Source of the DNA: Mycobacterium dioxanotrophicus
Lineage (GTDB): Bacteria; Actinomycetota; Actinomycetes; Mycobacteriales; Mycobacteriaceae
Assembly (NCBI RefSeq): GCF_002157835.1
Contig: NZ_CP020809.1
Coordinates: 7,440,001-7,504,000, forward strand
Reading direction: 5' to 3'
DNA: 64,000 nucleotides
Shown here: one piece after another, positions 55,052 to 64,000 of the stretch
Numbering within the stretch: position 1 is the stretch's first letter
Layout: each line of letters opens with the position of its first letter
Notes under the pieces: generated by a model
Database searches by the model: none
Seen by the model: only the letters and a program-made list of their open reading frames with translations
What the model was told of the DNA's origin: nothing
Made by a program: the position numbers and the translations under genes

Positions 55052-55302
55052 ACTTAAACCAGTGTCTATGTCACAGTTGTGCCCGTCGCCGTAGGTGACT
55101 GACGTCACACCTGGTTGTTCGTAAGCGGTCCGCCTCCTCTCAGCCACACGACGGAGGCTCGGGCCCGGTGACTACCTATCTCTCCTCTCTCCCTGGCGGC
55201 GCTGACTTGATCAACGCCTTCGACACCAGGGCGAAAAGGCTGAGGACACAACTTCATCGACTGCAATGCGCGCGGCCTGAACCCAGAAATGGAGCTGGAC
55301 CA

Positions 55303-56376
55303 TTGAGTATCACCAACAAAGAGGCTGAAGAGCCGCCCGCCAAACTTGCGGACAGCGGCGGGCCCAGAGTCAACTGGCGAGTGCTCATCATTGCCGCAGC
55401 TATCATCCTAACCTTCTCTATCTGGGCGATAGCGACTCCCCGCAATGCCAAGGACACCATGAAAACGGCCATGTCGTGGCTCGCCGCAAACGTCGGCTGG
55501 GTCTATGTCCTCACGGTCACGGTCGTCCTCGGATACATCCTGTGGGTGGCACTGTCCAAGGTTGGCTCCATCCGGCTGGGCCCCGATCACTCCCGCCCGC
55601 AATACCGACTTTTCACGTGGGTCGCCCAGTTGTTTGCCGCCGGCGTGGGAATCGACATGCTGTTCTTCTCCGTCACCGGACCCATCACCCAGTACATGAA
55701 TCCCCCCGCCGGCGAAGGCCAGACGCCCGCCGCCGCCCAGGACGCGGTGGTGTGGACCATGTTCCACTACGGGATAGCCGGCTGGGCCATGTATGCGCTG
55801 CTGGGCATGGCCATGGGGTATTTCGCCTACCGGAAGGGCAAGCCGCTGTCGATCCGGTCCGCCATATACCCGTTGCTGGGCAAACGGGTCCACGGCGGCG
55901 TCGGTGACGCGGTCGATATCGTCGTCTTGGTAGGAACGGTCGTAGGGGTCGCCACGGCACTGGGTATCGGAGTGGTGCTACTGAATGTCGGCTTCTCCAT
56001 CATCTTCGGCCTCGAACAGGGCCTAGCTCTGCAGATCGCACTGGTAATTGTCGCCGTAGTGGTGACCATCGGTGCGTGCACCTCGGGCGTCGACAAAGGA
56101 ATCCGCTGGATAGCCGAGCTGAACATTTGGGCCACGGCGGCCACGCTGCTCTACATCTTGGTGACCGGCCAGACGTCCTTCCTGCTCAACGCCCTGCTGG
56201 AGAACATCGGCCGCTTTATCTTCACCCTGCCGGCCCGCACACTACAGACCTTCGCCTACGAGCCGGGCGGCTCAGAGTGGATGGGTGCCTGGACTCTGTT
56301 CTTCTGGGCTTTCTGGCTGGCCTGGGGACCTTTCGTAGCCCTGTTCCTGGCACGTATTTCACGTGGTCGGACGCTG
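55303..56376 (+). pseudogene. BCCT osmolyte transporter, 5' part, disrupted by IS21
   Basis: The likely start is TTG at 55303 (MSITNKEAEE), with GGAG ten bases before it; the open frame from GTG 55168 adds 45 residues of weak character. About 358 residues follow, with eight or so TM helices and the BCCT signatures AAGVGIDMLFFSVTGP and, near the break, LAWGPFVALFLARISRG. The frame ends in the insertion sequence three bases after the target. It continues at 59059. BCCT transporters take up betaine, choline or carnitine. Confidence 0.8.
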
Positions 56377-56444
56377 TGATGGCGCTAAAGAAGACTGCCC
56401 AGAGATGCTAAGCGAAATTGCCCAGTTGGCTTGAGTGGCTAAGG

Positions 56445-56744
56445 TTAGCAGGTTCGTCGTTGCAGGGGAACGATTGTGCCGTCGCCGGGGGTGCTGGGGC
56501 GGGCAGCTTCTGGAGTGGTCAGCAAAGCGACGATGGTGATGGGTTCGCCGCAATGCGGGCAGGAACGGGTGGCGGCCGGCTGTGGGGCGGGTGGCCGGGC
56601 CTCGGTGACGGTGGCGGCGGTGTCGCTGTGTTTGCGTTGCTCCCAGGCGTGTTTGCGGCAGCGGTCTGAGCAGTAGATCTTGGTCGGTGTGGTGGCGGTG
56701 AATTCGGTCCAGCAGGCTTGGCAGGAACGGGTCTCAGCTGACAT
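56445..56744 (-). CDS. Small CxxC zinc-binding protein carried by the IS21 element
   Basis: The 99-aa product starts at ATG 56744 (MSAETRSCQAC), overlapping the istB stop by 11 bases. Two CxxC-type clusters are seen: CQAC with YCSDRCRKHAWEQRKH, and CPHCGEP. It looks like a tandem zinc ribbon and may be a passenger or accessory to transposition. The longer upstream frame is antisense noise. Function unknown. Confidence 0.55.
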   Translation of the reverse strand: MSAETRSCQACWTEFTATTPTKIYCSDRCRKHAWEQRKHSDTAATVTEARPPAPQPAATRSCPHCGEPITIVALLTTPEAARPSTPGDGTIVPLQRRTC

Positions 56745-57542
56745 GGGCGGCGACCGCCTTACGCATCGTTTCGGCGGTGGCTTGGTGGTTGCGCAGCCGG
56801 TAGCTGGGTCCGTCGATACCGACCACGGTGGCGCGGTGCAGTAGCCTGTCCAACATGGCGGCTGCGACGGTGGCGTCTCCGAAAGCGGTTGCCCAGTCAG
56901 CGATCCCAACATTGGTTGTCAGAATCGTACTCGACTTCAGATACCGTTGGTTGATCACCTGGAACAACGCGGATGCCCCATCGCCGGGCAGCGGAAGGTA
57001 GCCAAGTTCGTCAATCACCAACAGTTTCGGTCCGGCGAAGAACCGCATGCAGGTGTGCCAGCGGCCTTCCAGGGCGGCTTTGTGGCAGCGGGCCGCCAGG
57101 TCGGCGGCGGTGGTGAAATACACCCGGTGGCCGGCCTCGACCGCGCCGCGGGCCAACGCGACGGCCAGCATGGTCTTGCCGACCCCGGGTGGGCCGACGA
57201 ACAGCACGTTGGCCGCGTCGTCGAGGAAGCGCAGACTGGCCAGGTCGTTGATCAGTTTGGCGTCGACCCGGGCTGGGCGGCGAAATCGAAATCGGCCATG
57301 GTCCAGGGTTCGGGCAGACAGGCGAACCGCAACCGTGAGGTCAGCCGGCGGGCTTCGGTGGCGTTGACCTCGATCTCCAACAGCCGCTCCAAAGCGGCGG
57401 TCAGGGACAGGTTTTCGGCGCGGGCGGCATCGAGGATGCGGGGTAGCGCTTCGGCTGCGTCGCCGAGTTTCAGATAGGACAGATGTGCCCGGAGTTGTTG
57501 GTATCGGCGGGCTTCGCTCATCTGTGGGACGGTTTTGCTCAA
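56734..57542 (-). pseudogene. istB: istB, IS21 helper ATPase, one frameshift
   Basis: Starting at TTG 57542 or ATG 57521, the N-terminal helical part reads to about 57270, where one C appears lost from a CCCCGGG run; the next frame continues through Walker A GPPGVGKT, Walker B VIDELGYLP and the end at 56734. Joined, it gives about 262 aa, the normal IstB size. The core is fully conserved. IstB is the ATPase helper that promotes transposition and target choice. Confidence 0.78.
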
Positions 57543-57547
57543 GGGGG

Positions 57548-58911
57548 TTACTCCTGGTTCTGTTCGGTTGGATGGTGTTGGGGAACAACGGATAGCCGTG
57601 CTGCGGTCGCCGCATAGACGGCCAGATCGATCACTACCTTCTGGGCGGGATCGTTCGCCGGGGCACCACGCAGCCGCGCGGCCTCGGCAACGGCGGCCAC
57701 CGAGGGCGGTCGCCGGGTCTTATGAGTGCAAGGCCTGGCCGTCGAGAACCCCGATAGCACTGCCTGTTCGAGCGCGACGACGTGACCGGCATCGCGCACC
57801 ACCGCGCCGCTGCCGTCGACCGCGCGGCGGTGCGCGGCAACAACGGCTCCCGATGCCGTGGTCAATTGCACGGTGTCAGAGCCCAGGCGGTGGGTGACGG
57901 TCACCGTGGCCCCGGCCAGCCCCGGCGGCACCGAGTACTGATTGCCCCGCCAGGACACCAACGCTTGTGGAGTGACGATGCGGTGTTCGGTCAACTCGGC
58001 CGGATACGAACCCGTCGGCAGTGACCGTAGTGGTTCGGCATCGGCCAGGGCGCCGACGGTGGTGGCCTGCCCGTCGCGGCGCCGGCGGCGCCCGTCGAGC
58101 TTCACGCACAGCCGGTCCAGCGACGCCTGGGCTTGCTCGATCGTGGTGTCGTCGGTGACGGTGCGCCACCAGCGTTGGGCGGCAGCGTGATTGGACTTCT
58201 CCACCACACCCTTGCGGTTGCCCCGTCGTGGCGGGCACACATCGACGGCGACAGCGTAGTGTTTGGCCACCCCGGCGAACGCCGCGGTGATCCGGCCCGA
58301 TTCGGGATGACATACCGTGGCCATCCGGTCGAACCGCCACCGCTGGGTGACCCCACCCAACCGGATGCTGACCGCCTCGATCGCTTCCACGACGTGCGCG
58401 AAGTCCTCGGCCGGGCCAGCGCCCCGCGCCAGCGGCTCGAATGGGCCAACGCCCCGACCAGCAGGTGGGCATGCCGGTCAGCCGCCCACGATGCTGGTGG
58501 ATCGGGCAGCTCGACCCAGTCCCACTGAGTCTCGACCCCGGGCGGATGATCGATGACCGCGACGTCGCGGCCCTTGACCGACTGACACGGCTCGCAATGC
58601 GGTCGCAGCCCCAGGTTTCGGATTGCCAGGGTCAGCGACGGATACGAGCCGGTAAAACCTAGCTCGACGAGTTCGTCGAACAGGGTTGAGGCCCACAGGT
58701 GCGGATCGTCAGCCAGGCGGATCCGGCAGTACTCGACGAACGGATCGATCACCAGCGGTTCAGAGCGTTGGCGTTGCCCGGGTACTCGTTCCCCAGCCAG
58801 ATAGGCCCGAACGGTTCGGCGATTGATCCCGAGATGGCGAGCGATCGCCGATATCGACCAACCCTGCTCCCGAAGCGCATGCGCTTCCACATCACCCTCC
58901 AGCGACAGCAA
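57548..58911 (-). pseudogene. istA: istA, IS21 DDE transposase, one frameshift
   Basis: The first frame from 58911 holds the HTH (WSISAIARHLGINRRTVRAY) and the start of the DDE core (TQWDWVEL). It is lost near 58430 at a CCC run where CCCC is expected; the other frame continues from AEDFAHVVEAI to the C-terminus at 57548 with VVEKSNHAAAQ, the usual IstA core. Joined length is about 454 aa. Stop and istB start are only a few bases apart. Confidence 0.78.
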
Positions 58912-59058
58912 ACGACGGCCCTCCCATTCATCAGCGGAAACACAACTCCGCTGACGATGAGCAGAACCCCGACAAGCAGTCCGACGACACGCCGAACCAC
59001 CGCTGCCAACTGGGCACTTTCAATTAGCGAGACTGAGCACTTTCACTTAGCGCCATCA

Positions 59059-60085
59059 GCTGCGCGAGTTCGTGATTGCTGCGATCACTGTCCCGGTGCT
59101 GTGCGACTTCTTGGTCGTGAGCATCTTCGGCAACAGCGCTATGCACGAGGTCCTGGGAGGGAACACTGCGTTCGCTCAACTGGCCATGGACAACCCCCAA
59201 CAGGGCTGGTACGCGTTGCTCGGGACGTTCCCCGGAGCAGCCATTCTGATCGGTCTGGCCACGTTGGCGGGCGTGCTGTTCTACATCACCAGCGCCAACT
59301 CCGGTGCCATGATGATGTCCAACTTCTCTTCCACCATTCCTGATCCGTCGCAAGACGGGCCAAAATGGCTGCGAGTGTTCTGGGCCCTCGTCACCGGGCT
59401 GCTGGTCATCGCGATGCTGGTGGCAGGTGGCGTGACCACCATGGAGTACGCCACGCTCATCTTCGCCCTTCCCGTGACGATTATCGCCTGGCTTGTCATG
59501 GCGTCCTTCACCAAAGCGCTGCGGGTGGAGCGCGCCCAACTTGAAGGCCGGGTGCTGCGCCGGTCGTCCATGGCGGTAACCAACGGTCATACGGCCGACC
59601 ACACCTGGCGGCACAGGCTTCGCGGGATGTGGTCCTATCCGTCCAAGAAACAGGCCGCCCAGTTTATGGAAGACACCGTTCATCCCGCACTGACCGAACT
59701 GGTGGCGGAGTTCATTGAGCAAGGCCACCAAGCCAGCCTCGATATCGAGCCGAACGCCGAGATAGACATTCCCGGTTACACATTGGTGGTCGGCATTCCG
59801 GACCACAGCGACTTCGTATATCAGGTCCAGGCTGTGGAAGCTCCCGTTCCTGTATTCGGTGGGCGCATGTTCCCTGAAACCGATGCCTACTACCGGGTGG
59901 AGGTTTTCACCCAGACCGGCTCCAAAGGCTATGACCTCATGGGCGTGACGCACGACCAAGTGATCGAAGACGTCCTGGCCCGGTACGAAAGTCACCTGGG
60001 CTTCCTGACCTACCTGGAACAGGCACAACCACAGGCCCGCGAACAGACCCGCCGGCCCAAGGAGCTGACTGAACCTGCACATTGA
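59059..60085 (+). pseudogene. BCCT osmolyte transporter, 3' part
   Basis: The frame resumes after the IS with LREFVIAAITVPVLCDF and continues with about four TM helices, the MMMSNFSS segment and a cytosolic tail of about 170 residues that ends at 60085. Joined to the 5' part it gives about 700 aa, long for BCCT because of the regulatory-looking C-terminal tail. No own promoter is obvious, so the fragment is probably not expressed as a working transporter. Confidence 0.8.
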
Positions 60086-60140
60086 TCAGCAGAACGTGAG
60101 GTTTTGAGGCCGACTCAGTCTCGTACCTGGAGGGGTGGCT

Positions 60141-60728
60141 ATGCGGGTGCCCGCAGACGAACGACGAGGACAGCTGATTTCAGCGACCCTCGAACTCATG
60201 AGACGCAAAGGCGTTCAGTCGGTGACCATGCGGGCCATCGCCAAGGAGGCCAACGCCCCCTTGGCCACCGCGCACTATTGCTTCGACGACAAGAGCGAAC
60301 TCATGGACGCGTCCGCCGAGGCGTGGTTGAAGAACTTGAACCTCTTCTCCCACGGGATTTCGGTTCACCTGGGACTCCGTAAGGCCGTGGAACAAGTGGC
60401 CGAAGAGTACTGGCGTTCTTTGACCGAACAACCTGCAAGCCTCCTCGCCGAGATCGAACTCATTCTGTGGGCAACCCGTAACGCTGAGGTAAGTCCGCTG
60501 GCAGCGAAGATCTATCCCGCCTATGTGGTGGAGCTGGGAAATACCTTCGCTGCCGCGGCCCAAAACAACGGTGATCAGTGCCTTATCGACTTCACGACAC
60601 TCGTGCGGTCTTTCTTGATGATCTACGACGGGGCAGCCCTTCAATACATGACCGACCCGAACGCAAGCGATTTCAGCTCGATGTTCTTCACGATGGTTGA
60701 TGCATTGTTGATCAAGGCCGGCGTTTGA
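60141..60728 (+). CDS. TetR-family regulator, paralogue B
   Basis: The 195-aa product starts at ATG 60141 after GGAGGGG, matching paralogue A (MRVPADER); a GTG six bases earlier is less likely. The HTH (SVTMRAIAKEANAPLATAHYCF) and ligand domain are closely related to 54233-54820, with the same ATRNA-x-VSPLA-x-KIYPAY core. The pair flanks the transporter, so one arose by local duplication. It may now control the cupin gene downstream. Confidence 0.85.
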   Translation: MRVPADERRGQLISATLELMRRKGVQSVTMRAIAKEANAPLATAHYCFDDKSELMDASAEAWLKNLNLFSHGISVHLGLRKAVEQVAEEYWRSLTEQPASLLAEIELILWATRNAEVSPLAAKIYPAYVVELGNTFAAAAQNNGDQCLIDFTTLVRSFLMIYDGAALQYMTDPNASDFSSMFFTMVDALLIKAGV

Positions 60729-60976
60729 AGACAACGGCCACGGCGGGACCGGTCCTGCGGGGTCGCCTGCGAAATACACGCCGTGAGTGGCACCGAGGTA
60801 GCTGTTCGGTATCGGAGAGCCTAGGGAATGGCACTCATCGGCGTAGCTGTTGCAAAGTCTGTACCAGAAAGGCGGACAGGTTCGACGCTTCATTGAGCGC
60901 CGTTCCGCATTGAGATGACCTTCCTAAACTTTGACCAGAACTTCTGCCATGCAGATGTTCTGACGAACGGAGAGAT

Positions 60977-61387
60977 GTGACGAAATCGACCGCCCAGCCG
61001 TCGATGCTGCCGGTGGGGAATGCAATCGATTCTTGGCCGGCAAAGACCATGCAGCCCATGAAGAACGAGTGGCCCAGATTGCGGTGCAGGTTCATAAACG
61101 CTGACCCTGTCGGTGCGTGGGATGACTTCATACTCATGGAGTGGGAGCTGGACCGATGCGGTTGGGAGGACTTCCATCCTCACTCTGAGACGGCCGTCGT
61201 TGTGGAAGGCGAACTCCACATCGAGTGTGACGGTGAATCTGTCATTCTGGGCCCCGGCGACTCGGCTCGCGTGAATCCCCACCGCACAGGGCGATATTGG
61301 GCGCCTGTCTACGCGCGGATGGTAACGACCTACGGACCCAACCCTGACGGTTTGGAGTCCCACTCGTTCCGATACTTCGAAATCTGA
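60977..61387 (+). CDS. Cupin-domain protein
   Basis: The 136-aa product starts with GTG at 60977 after GGAGAG. A single cupin is visible: metal-ligand region EDFHPHSETAVVVEGELHIE and then LGPGDSARVNPHRTG. It is probably a small metal-binding sensor or enzyme of unknown substrate. The gap of 248 bases to the TetR gene holds its promoter, with no other gene seen. Confidence 0.75.
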   Translation: MTKSTAQPSMLPVGNAIDSWPAKTMQPMKNEWPRLRCRFINADPVGAWDDFILMEWELDRCGWEDFHPHSETAVVVEGELHIECDGESVILGPGDSARVNPHRTGRYWAPVYARMVTTYGPNPDGLESHSFRYFEI

Positions 61388-61516
61388 GTTCGAGCCGAGG
61401 ACAAGAGGCCGTCGCGCCCGAAGTAAACGAGGACACCAACTGCACCGGGCCCCTTCGTCATACCGTGCGAGGCGTGGCACTTGGAAGGCTCCGGCTGAGG
61501 TTCGTGAGGAGCTGGC

Positions 61517-61840
61517 ATGCGACTGCCACAGCAGTTGCCCGGACCCAATGGCGACCATTGGGAATGGCAATTACGTGCGCGCTGTCGAGGTGTTGATTCG
61601 TCAGTGTTTTTTGCCCCGGATGGCGAGCGCGGTCGTGCCCGGTGGGTGCGAGAAGAACGCGCCAAACGGCTGTGCCTGGACTGTCCGGTGCTTGCGCAGT
61701 GCCGCGAGCACGCGCTGACCATCGCTGAGCCATTCGGTGTATGGGGTGGATTGTCGGAGACGGAACGGGCGCCATTAGCGGGGAGCGTCGCGGCCATCGG
61801 CGACAGTAGAGCTCCCGGTGTACCCGACCCGGAACGCTAG
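61517..61840 (+). CDS. WhiB3-like iron-sulfur regulator
   Basis: The 107-aa product opens with a LPGPNGDHWEWQL segment and has ARCRGVDSS, LCLDCPVLAQC and GVWGGLSETER, thus the four WhiB cysteines and the G-(V/I)-W-G-G turn. The FF-x-PDGERGRAR block is like WhiB3. It could be WhiB3 or a paralogue of it. No neighbour suggests its targets. Confidence 0.8.
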   Translation: MRLPQQLPGPNGDHWEWQLRARCRGVDSSVFFAPDGERGRARWVREERAKRLCLDCPVLAQCREHALTIAEPFGVWGGLSETERAPLAGSVAAIGDSRAPGVPDPER

Positions 61841-61925
61841 TCAGCCATCGACTGATTCGGCTGCACGAGCTGGTCGGCTACGACACGTTGGACGGTTGAG
61901 CGGCCTGCGGCGTTAGCCTGGTCAG

Positions 61926-62702
61926 ATGGGGTCTGTGATGCCAGCGGCGTTCATCGGGCACGGCAGCCCGATGAACGCCATCGAATCCAACCGGTACACC
62001 GCAGCCTGGCGGGAATTCGGCCGCTCGGTGCCCCGGCCACGGGCCATCTTGGTGGTCAGCGCGCACTGGTACATCAATGCCACCGCGGTCACCGCGATGC
62101 CCAGGCCACGCACCATCCACGACTTCTACGGATTTCCGCGTGAGCTGTTCGACGTGCAGTATCCGGCGCCCGGCCTGCCGGAGTTGGCCGAGGAGATCAG
62201 CGACACCGTGCATCCCACCTGGGTGGGCGCCGACGTGGACAGCTGGGGCATCGACCACGGGACGTGGTCGGTGCTGGTGCACGCCTTCCCCGACGCGTCG
62301 ATCCCGGTGGTGCAGTTGTCCATCAACGCCAATGAACCCGCCGACTATCACCTGCAGCTCGGAGCCAAGCTCGCCGCACTGCGCGAACGCGGCGTGCTGG
62401 TGCTGGCCAGCGGCAACATCGTGCACAACCTGGCCGGGATGGACGCCGCACGTCCCGACGACGGCTACGACTGGGCGCAGCGTTTCGACGACGCCGCGCG
62501 CGAGCAGGTGCTCGACTCCCCCGCCGACATCCTCACCCTCGACGCCCACCGCGACTATCCGCTGGCCGTGCCCACCCCCGACCACTTCATCCCGTTCCTG
62601 TATTTCGCCGGACTTGCCTGCACCGCAACCACTTCCGCAGGGGTACTGATCAATGGCTACACCTTCGGGTCCTTGTCCATGACGGCTTACACGCTGCGCT
62701 GA
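61926..62702 (+). CDS. LigB-type extradiol dioxygenase (DOPA 4,5-dioxygenase-like, YgiD family)
   Basis: The 258-aa product has the class III extradiol motif FIGHGSPMNA near the start, LVVSAHWY near residue 44, GIDHGTWSVLVHAFP near residue 107 and GNIVHNL near 165, which give the His/Asp metal site. Length matches the YgiD/DODA family of about 260 aa. The natural substrate in bacteria is unclear. No ribosome site is visible before ATG 61926, so it may be leaderless; ATG 61938 is an alternative. Confidence 0.85.
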   Translation: MGSVMPAAFIGHGSPMNAIESNRYTAAWREFGRSVPRPRAILVVSAHWYINATAVTAMPRPRTIHDFYGFPRELFDVQYPAPGLPELAEEISDTVHPTWVGADVDSWGIDHGTWSVLVHAFPDASIPVVQLSINANEPADYHLQLGAKLAALRERGVLVLASGNIVHNLAGMDAARPDDGYDWAQRFDDAAREQVLDSPADILTLDAHRDYPLAVPTPDHFIPFLYFAGLACTATTSAGVLINGYTFGSLSMTAYTLR

Positions 62703-62738
62703 GCCCGATCTGTCGGTGGCCCGCCGTAGCGTGCCGTC

Positions 62739-63155
62739 ATGACGTACTGGATCAACACGGTCAGCCGTGACCACGTCGCACGCGGGGTGGCCGGCGGCTT
62801 CACCCAGGCCAACCATGGCAAGCCGCACATGCTGCGCAAGATGGTGCGCGGGGACTGGATCATCTTCTATTCACCGAGGACCACATTCCCCGACGGGCCA
62901 CCGCTGCAGGCGTTCACCGCGATCGGCCAGGTCAGCGACGACGAGCCGTATCAAGCCGAGGTGGCCCCGGACTTCCGCCCGTGGCGCCGCGCGATGGATT
63001 TCCAAGCATGTGAGGAAGCCCCGATCCGGCCGCTGATCGACCACCTCGACTTCGTGGAAGACAAGAAGCGCTGGGGATATCGGTTCCGGTTCGGCGTGTT
63101 CGCGATCGATCAGCACGATTTCGAGGTCATCCGCTCGGCGATGAGCCCGCCGTGA
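62739..63155 (+). CDS. EVE-domain protein
   Basis: The 138-aa product has the EVE/PUA-like fold marks: YWINTVSRDHV at the start, RKMVRGDWIIFYSPR, AFTAIGQV and RWGYRFRFGVFAI. EVE domains bind modified bases in DNA or RNA. Single-domain forms like this one are common in actinobacteria and of unknown role. It is followed by the methyltransferase after 22 bases, so the two may form an operon. Confidence 0.82.
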   Translation: MTYWINTVSRDHVARGVAGGFTQANHGKPHMLRKMVRGDWIIFYSPRTTFPDGPPLQAFTAIGQVSDDEPYQAEVAPDFRPWRRAMDFQACEEAPIRPLIDHLDFVEDKKRWGYRFRFGVFAIDQHDFEVIRSAMSPP

Positions 63156-63177
63156 TCGCGCGCCTACACTCGGACCG

Positions 63178-63846
63178 GTGACAACGACGCAGCGCCGCGG
63201 ATTCAACGACACCGTCACCCGATTCTGGAGCTTCGCCGCCCCGGCCTACGACCAGCGGTGCCTGCAGCGGTGGGTCTACCGGCCCGCACAGGACGAGGTC
63301 ATCGCCCAGCTGCGGCAGCGTGGATCGACTGACGATGATTCGTGCTCCTCGCGTGCGCGGATCGCCGACATCGCATGCGGCACCGGCATCCTGGCTGACC
63401 GCATCCAGCGGGAGTTGCTGCCCGACGAGGTGTACGGCATCGACATGTCCGAGGGCATGCTGGCGCAGGCCCGCAAACGGTCCGACCGGGTGCGGTGGAT
63501 GTCGGCCCCCGCCGAGGAACTGCCGTTCGAGGACGGATTCCTCGACGCCGTAGTGACCACGTCGGCGTTCCACTTCTTCGACCAGCCCGCCGCGCTGGCG
63601 GAATTCCACCGCGTGCTGGCCCCGGGCGGTATCGTCGCGGTGACGACCATCAGTCCGCGCCAACCGATTCCGGTGTTGCAGGCACTCTCCGCGGCGGTGT
63701 GGAGCCCCGCGCACAACCCGTCCGAATCGGAATTGCTGGCTCTGTTCGCGGGCGCCGGGTTCACCGTTGCCGACCAGCACCGGGTCCGCCGGCCGATCTG
63801 GACGCCGATCTCCGACCTGATCACCGTCGGCGTCAAACCGGCGTAG
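63178..63846 (+). CDS. Class I SAM-dependent methyltransferase
   Basis: The 222-aa product starts with GTG. The SAM-binding motif I is IADIACGTGILA near residue 62, the acidic loop GIDMSEGML follows, and motifs II/III are seen in DAVVTTSAFHFF and LAPGGIVAVTT. It resembles the UbiE/Coq5-like Methyltransf_11 group. Substrate unknown. Confidence 0.85.
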   Translation: MTTTQRRGFNDTVTRFWSFAAPAYDQRCLQRWVYRPAQDEVIAQLRQRGSTDDDSCSSRARIADIACGTGILADRIQRELLPDEVYGIDMSEGMLAQARKRSDRVRWMSAPAEELPFEDGFLDAVVTTSAFHFFDQPAALAEFHRVLAPGGIVAVTTISPRQPIPVLQALSAAVWSPAHNPSESELLALFAGAGFTVADQHRVRRPIWTPISDLITVGVKPA

Positions 63847-63867
63847 TGCCTGCCGCTTAATTAGGGA

Positions 63868-63883
63868 GCTCCGACGTCGGAGC
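63868..63883. promoter_or_regulatory. Perfect 16-bp palindrome after methyltransferase gene
   Basis: GCTCCGACGTCGGAGC is a perfect palindrome 22 bases after the methyltransferase stop. It has no loop, so it suits a regulator site better than a terminator. The rest to 64000 shows no gene start that I can support. Confidence 0.4.
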
Positions 63884-64000
63884 GAATTTCGGCACGTACC
63901 ACGCGAATTCCACCGAGGTAGGTCACGGCGGCACACCGCGGAATCGAACGCTGGTGTGCGCGCACAGGGGACGGTTCAGCTGCGACGGCAGAGCGGCACG

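Larger units (their letters stand above)
56377..59058 (-). mobile_element. IS21-family insertion sequence inserted in BCCT gene
   Basis: The element is 2682 bp. Both ends start TGATGGCGCTAA as inverted repeats (56377 onward and, inverted, 59058 back), with further similarity inward (GCTAA and GTGCCCAGTTGG-type blocks). The four bases GCTG before the left end recur directly after the right end (59059-59062), a 4-bp target duplication fitting IS21. Removing the element and one GCTG restores the transporter frame exactly. It holds istA, istB and a small zinc-finger-like gene. Confidence 0.9.

Noticed and set aside
54821..55160. Possible tRNA or small RNA between the TetR and BCCT genes
   Set aside because: No cloverleaf, anticodon stem or CCA-adjacent acceptor stem could be formed by eye.
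55168..55302. 45-residue N-terminal extension of the BCCT protein from GTG
   Set aside because: It lacks a good ribosome site at 55168 and has no BCCT similarity; TTG 55303 has GGAG before it. Not excluded fully.
60135..60140. GTG start two codons before the second TetR
   Set aside because: The GTG overlaps the GGAGGGG ribosome site and the paralogue begins at MRVPADER.

Overview
The window is GC-rich actinobacterial DNA and almost certainly comes from a Mycobacteriaceae species, most likely a rapid-growing Mycolicibacterium-type organism. The evidence is a complete ESX-1-type type VII secretion locus (mycP1, eccE1, espB, espL, eccD1, espI, esxA, esxB, PPE68, PE35, eccCb1, eccCa1, eccB1, eccA1, espH, espG1, espF, espE) followed by a whiB6-type regulator, the same neighbourhood as in M. 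tuberculosis. GTG starts and ATGA/TGATG stop-start overlaps are frequent. I saw no tRNA, rRNA or CRISPR array.

Left edge to 3.65 kb (minus strand): an EspC-like secreted protein, a large EspA-like/TPR-region effector and a lipoprotein cut by the window edge. From 3.9 to 9.7 kb (plus strand): mycP1-eccE1-espB-espL, then a membrane protein with an extracellular PknH_C-like sensor domain where espK sits in M. tuberculosis. From 28.1 down to 9.8 kb (minus strand): the main ESX-1 operon from espE to eccD1, ending in a second EspA-like effector fused to an alpha/beta hydrolase and coupled to a lipoprotein. The two effector-lipoprotein cassettes share a nearly identical N-terminal domain but have different C-termini, like polymorphic toxins with partner proteins. 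eccA1 and eccD1 are frameshifted by single-base indels in G/C runs, and so are istA and istB further on, which points to assembly error as much as to gene decay.

From 28.2 to 33.3 kb: an EspI-like MinD ATPase, a two-HTH regulator, whiB6, a tiny double DivIVA-motif protein, a pirin and an F420/FMN-type oxidase. From 53.6 down to 33.3 kb: a tightly packed minus-strand gene cluster that I consider the most interesting system here. It encodes a zinc-ribbon GTPase, a GTPase-associated protein (GAP1-like), two vWA proteins (one secreted and membrane anchored), a giant tubulin-like protein, a two-TM protein, a beta-domain adaptor, a small membrane protein and four single-pass or double-pass proteins with extracellular sensor-like domains. 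Many of these carry a short DPFGG-type motif in a cytoplasmic Pro/Gly-rich tail. It looks like a membrane-spanning NTPase/vWA assembly next to ESX-1.

From 54.2 kb to the right edge (plus strand): a BCCT osmolyte transporter gene flanked by two closely related TetR regulators and cut by an IS21-family element (56377-59058) with a 4-bp target duplication. Next come a cupin, a WhiB3-like protein, a LigB-type extradiol dioxygenase, an EVE-domain protein and a SAM methyltransferase.
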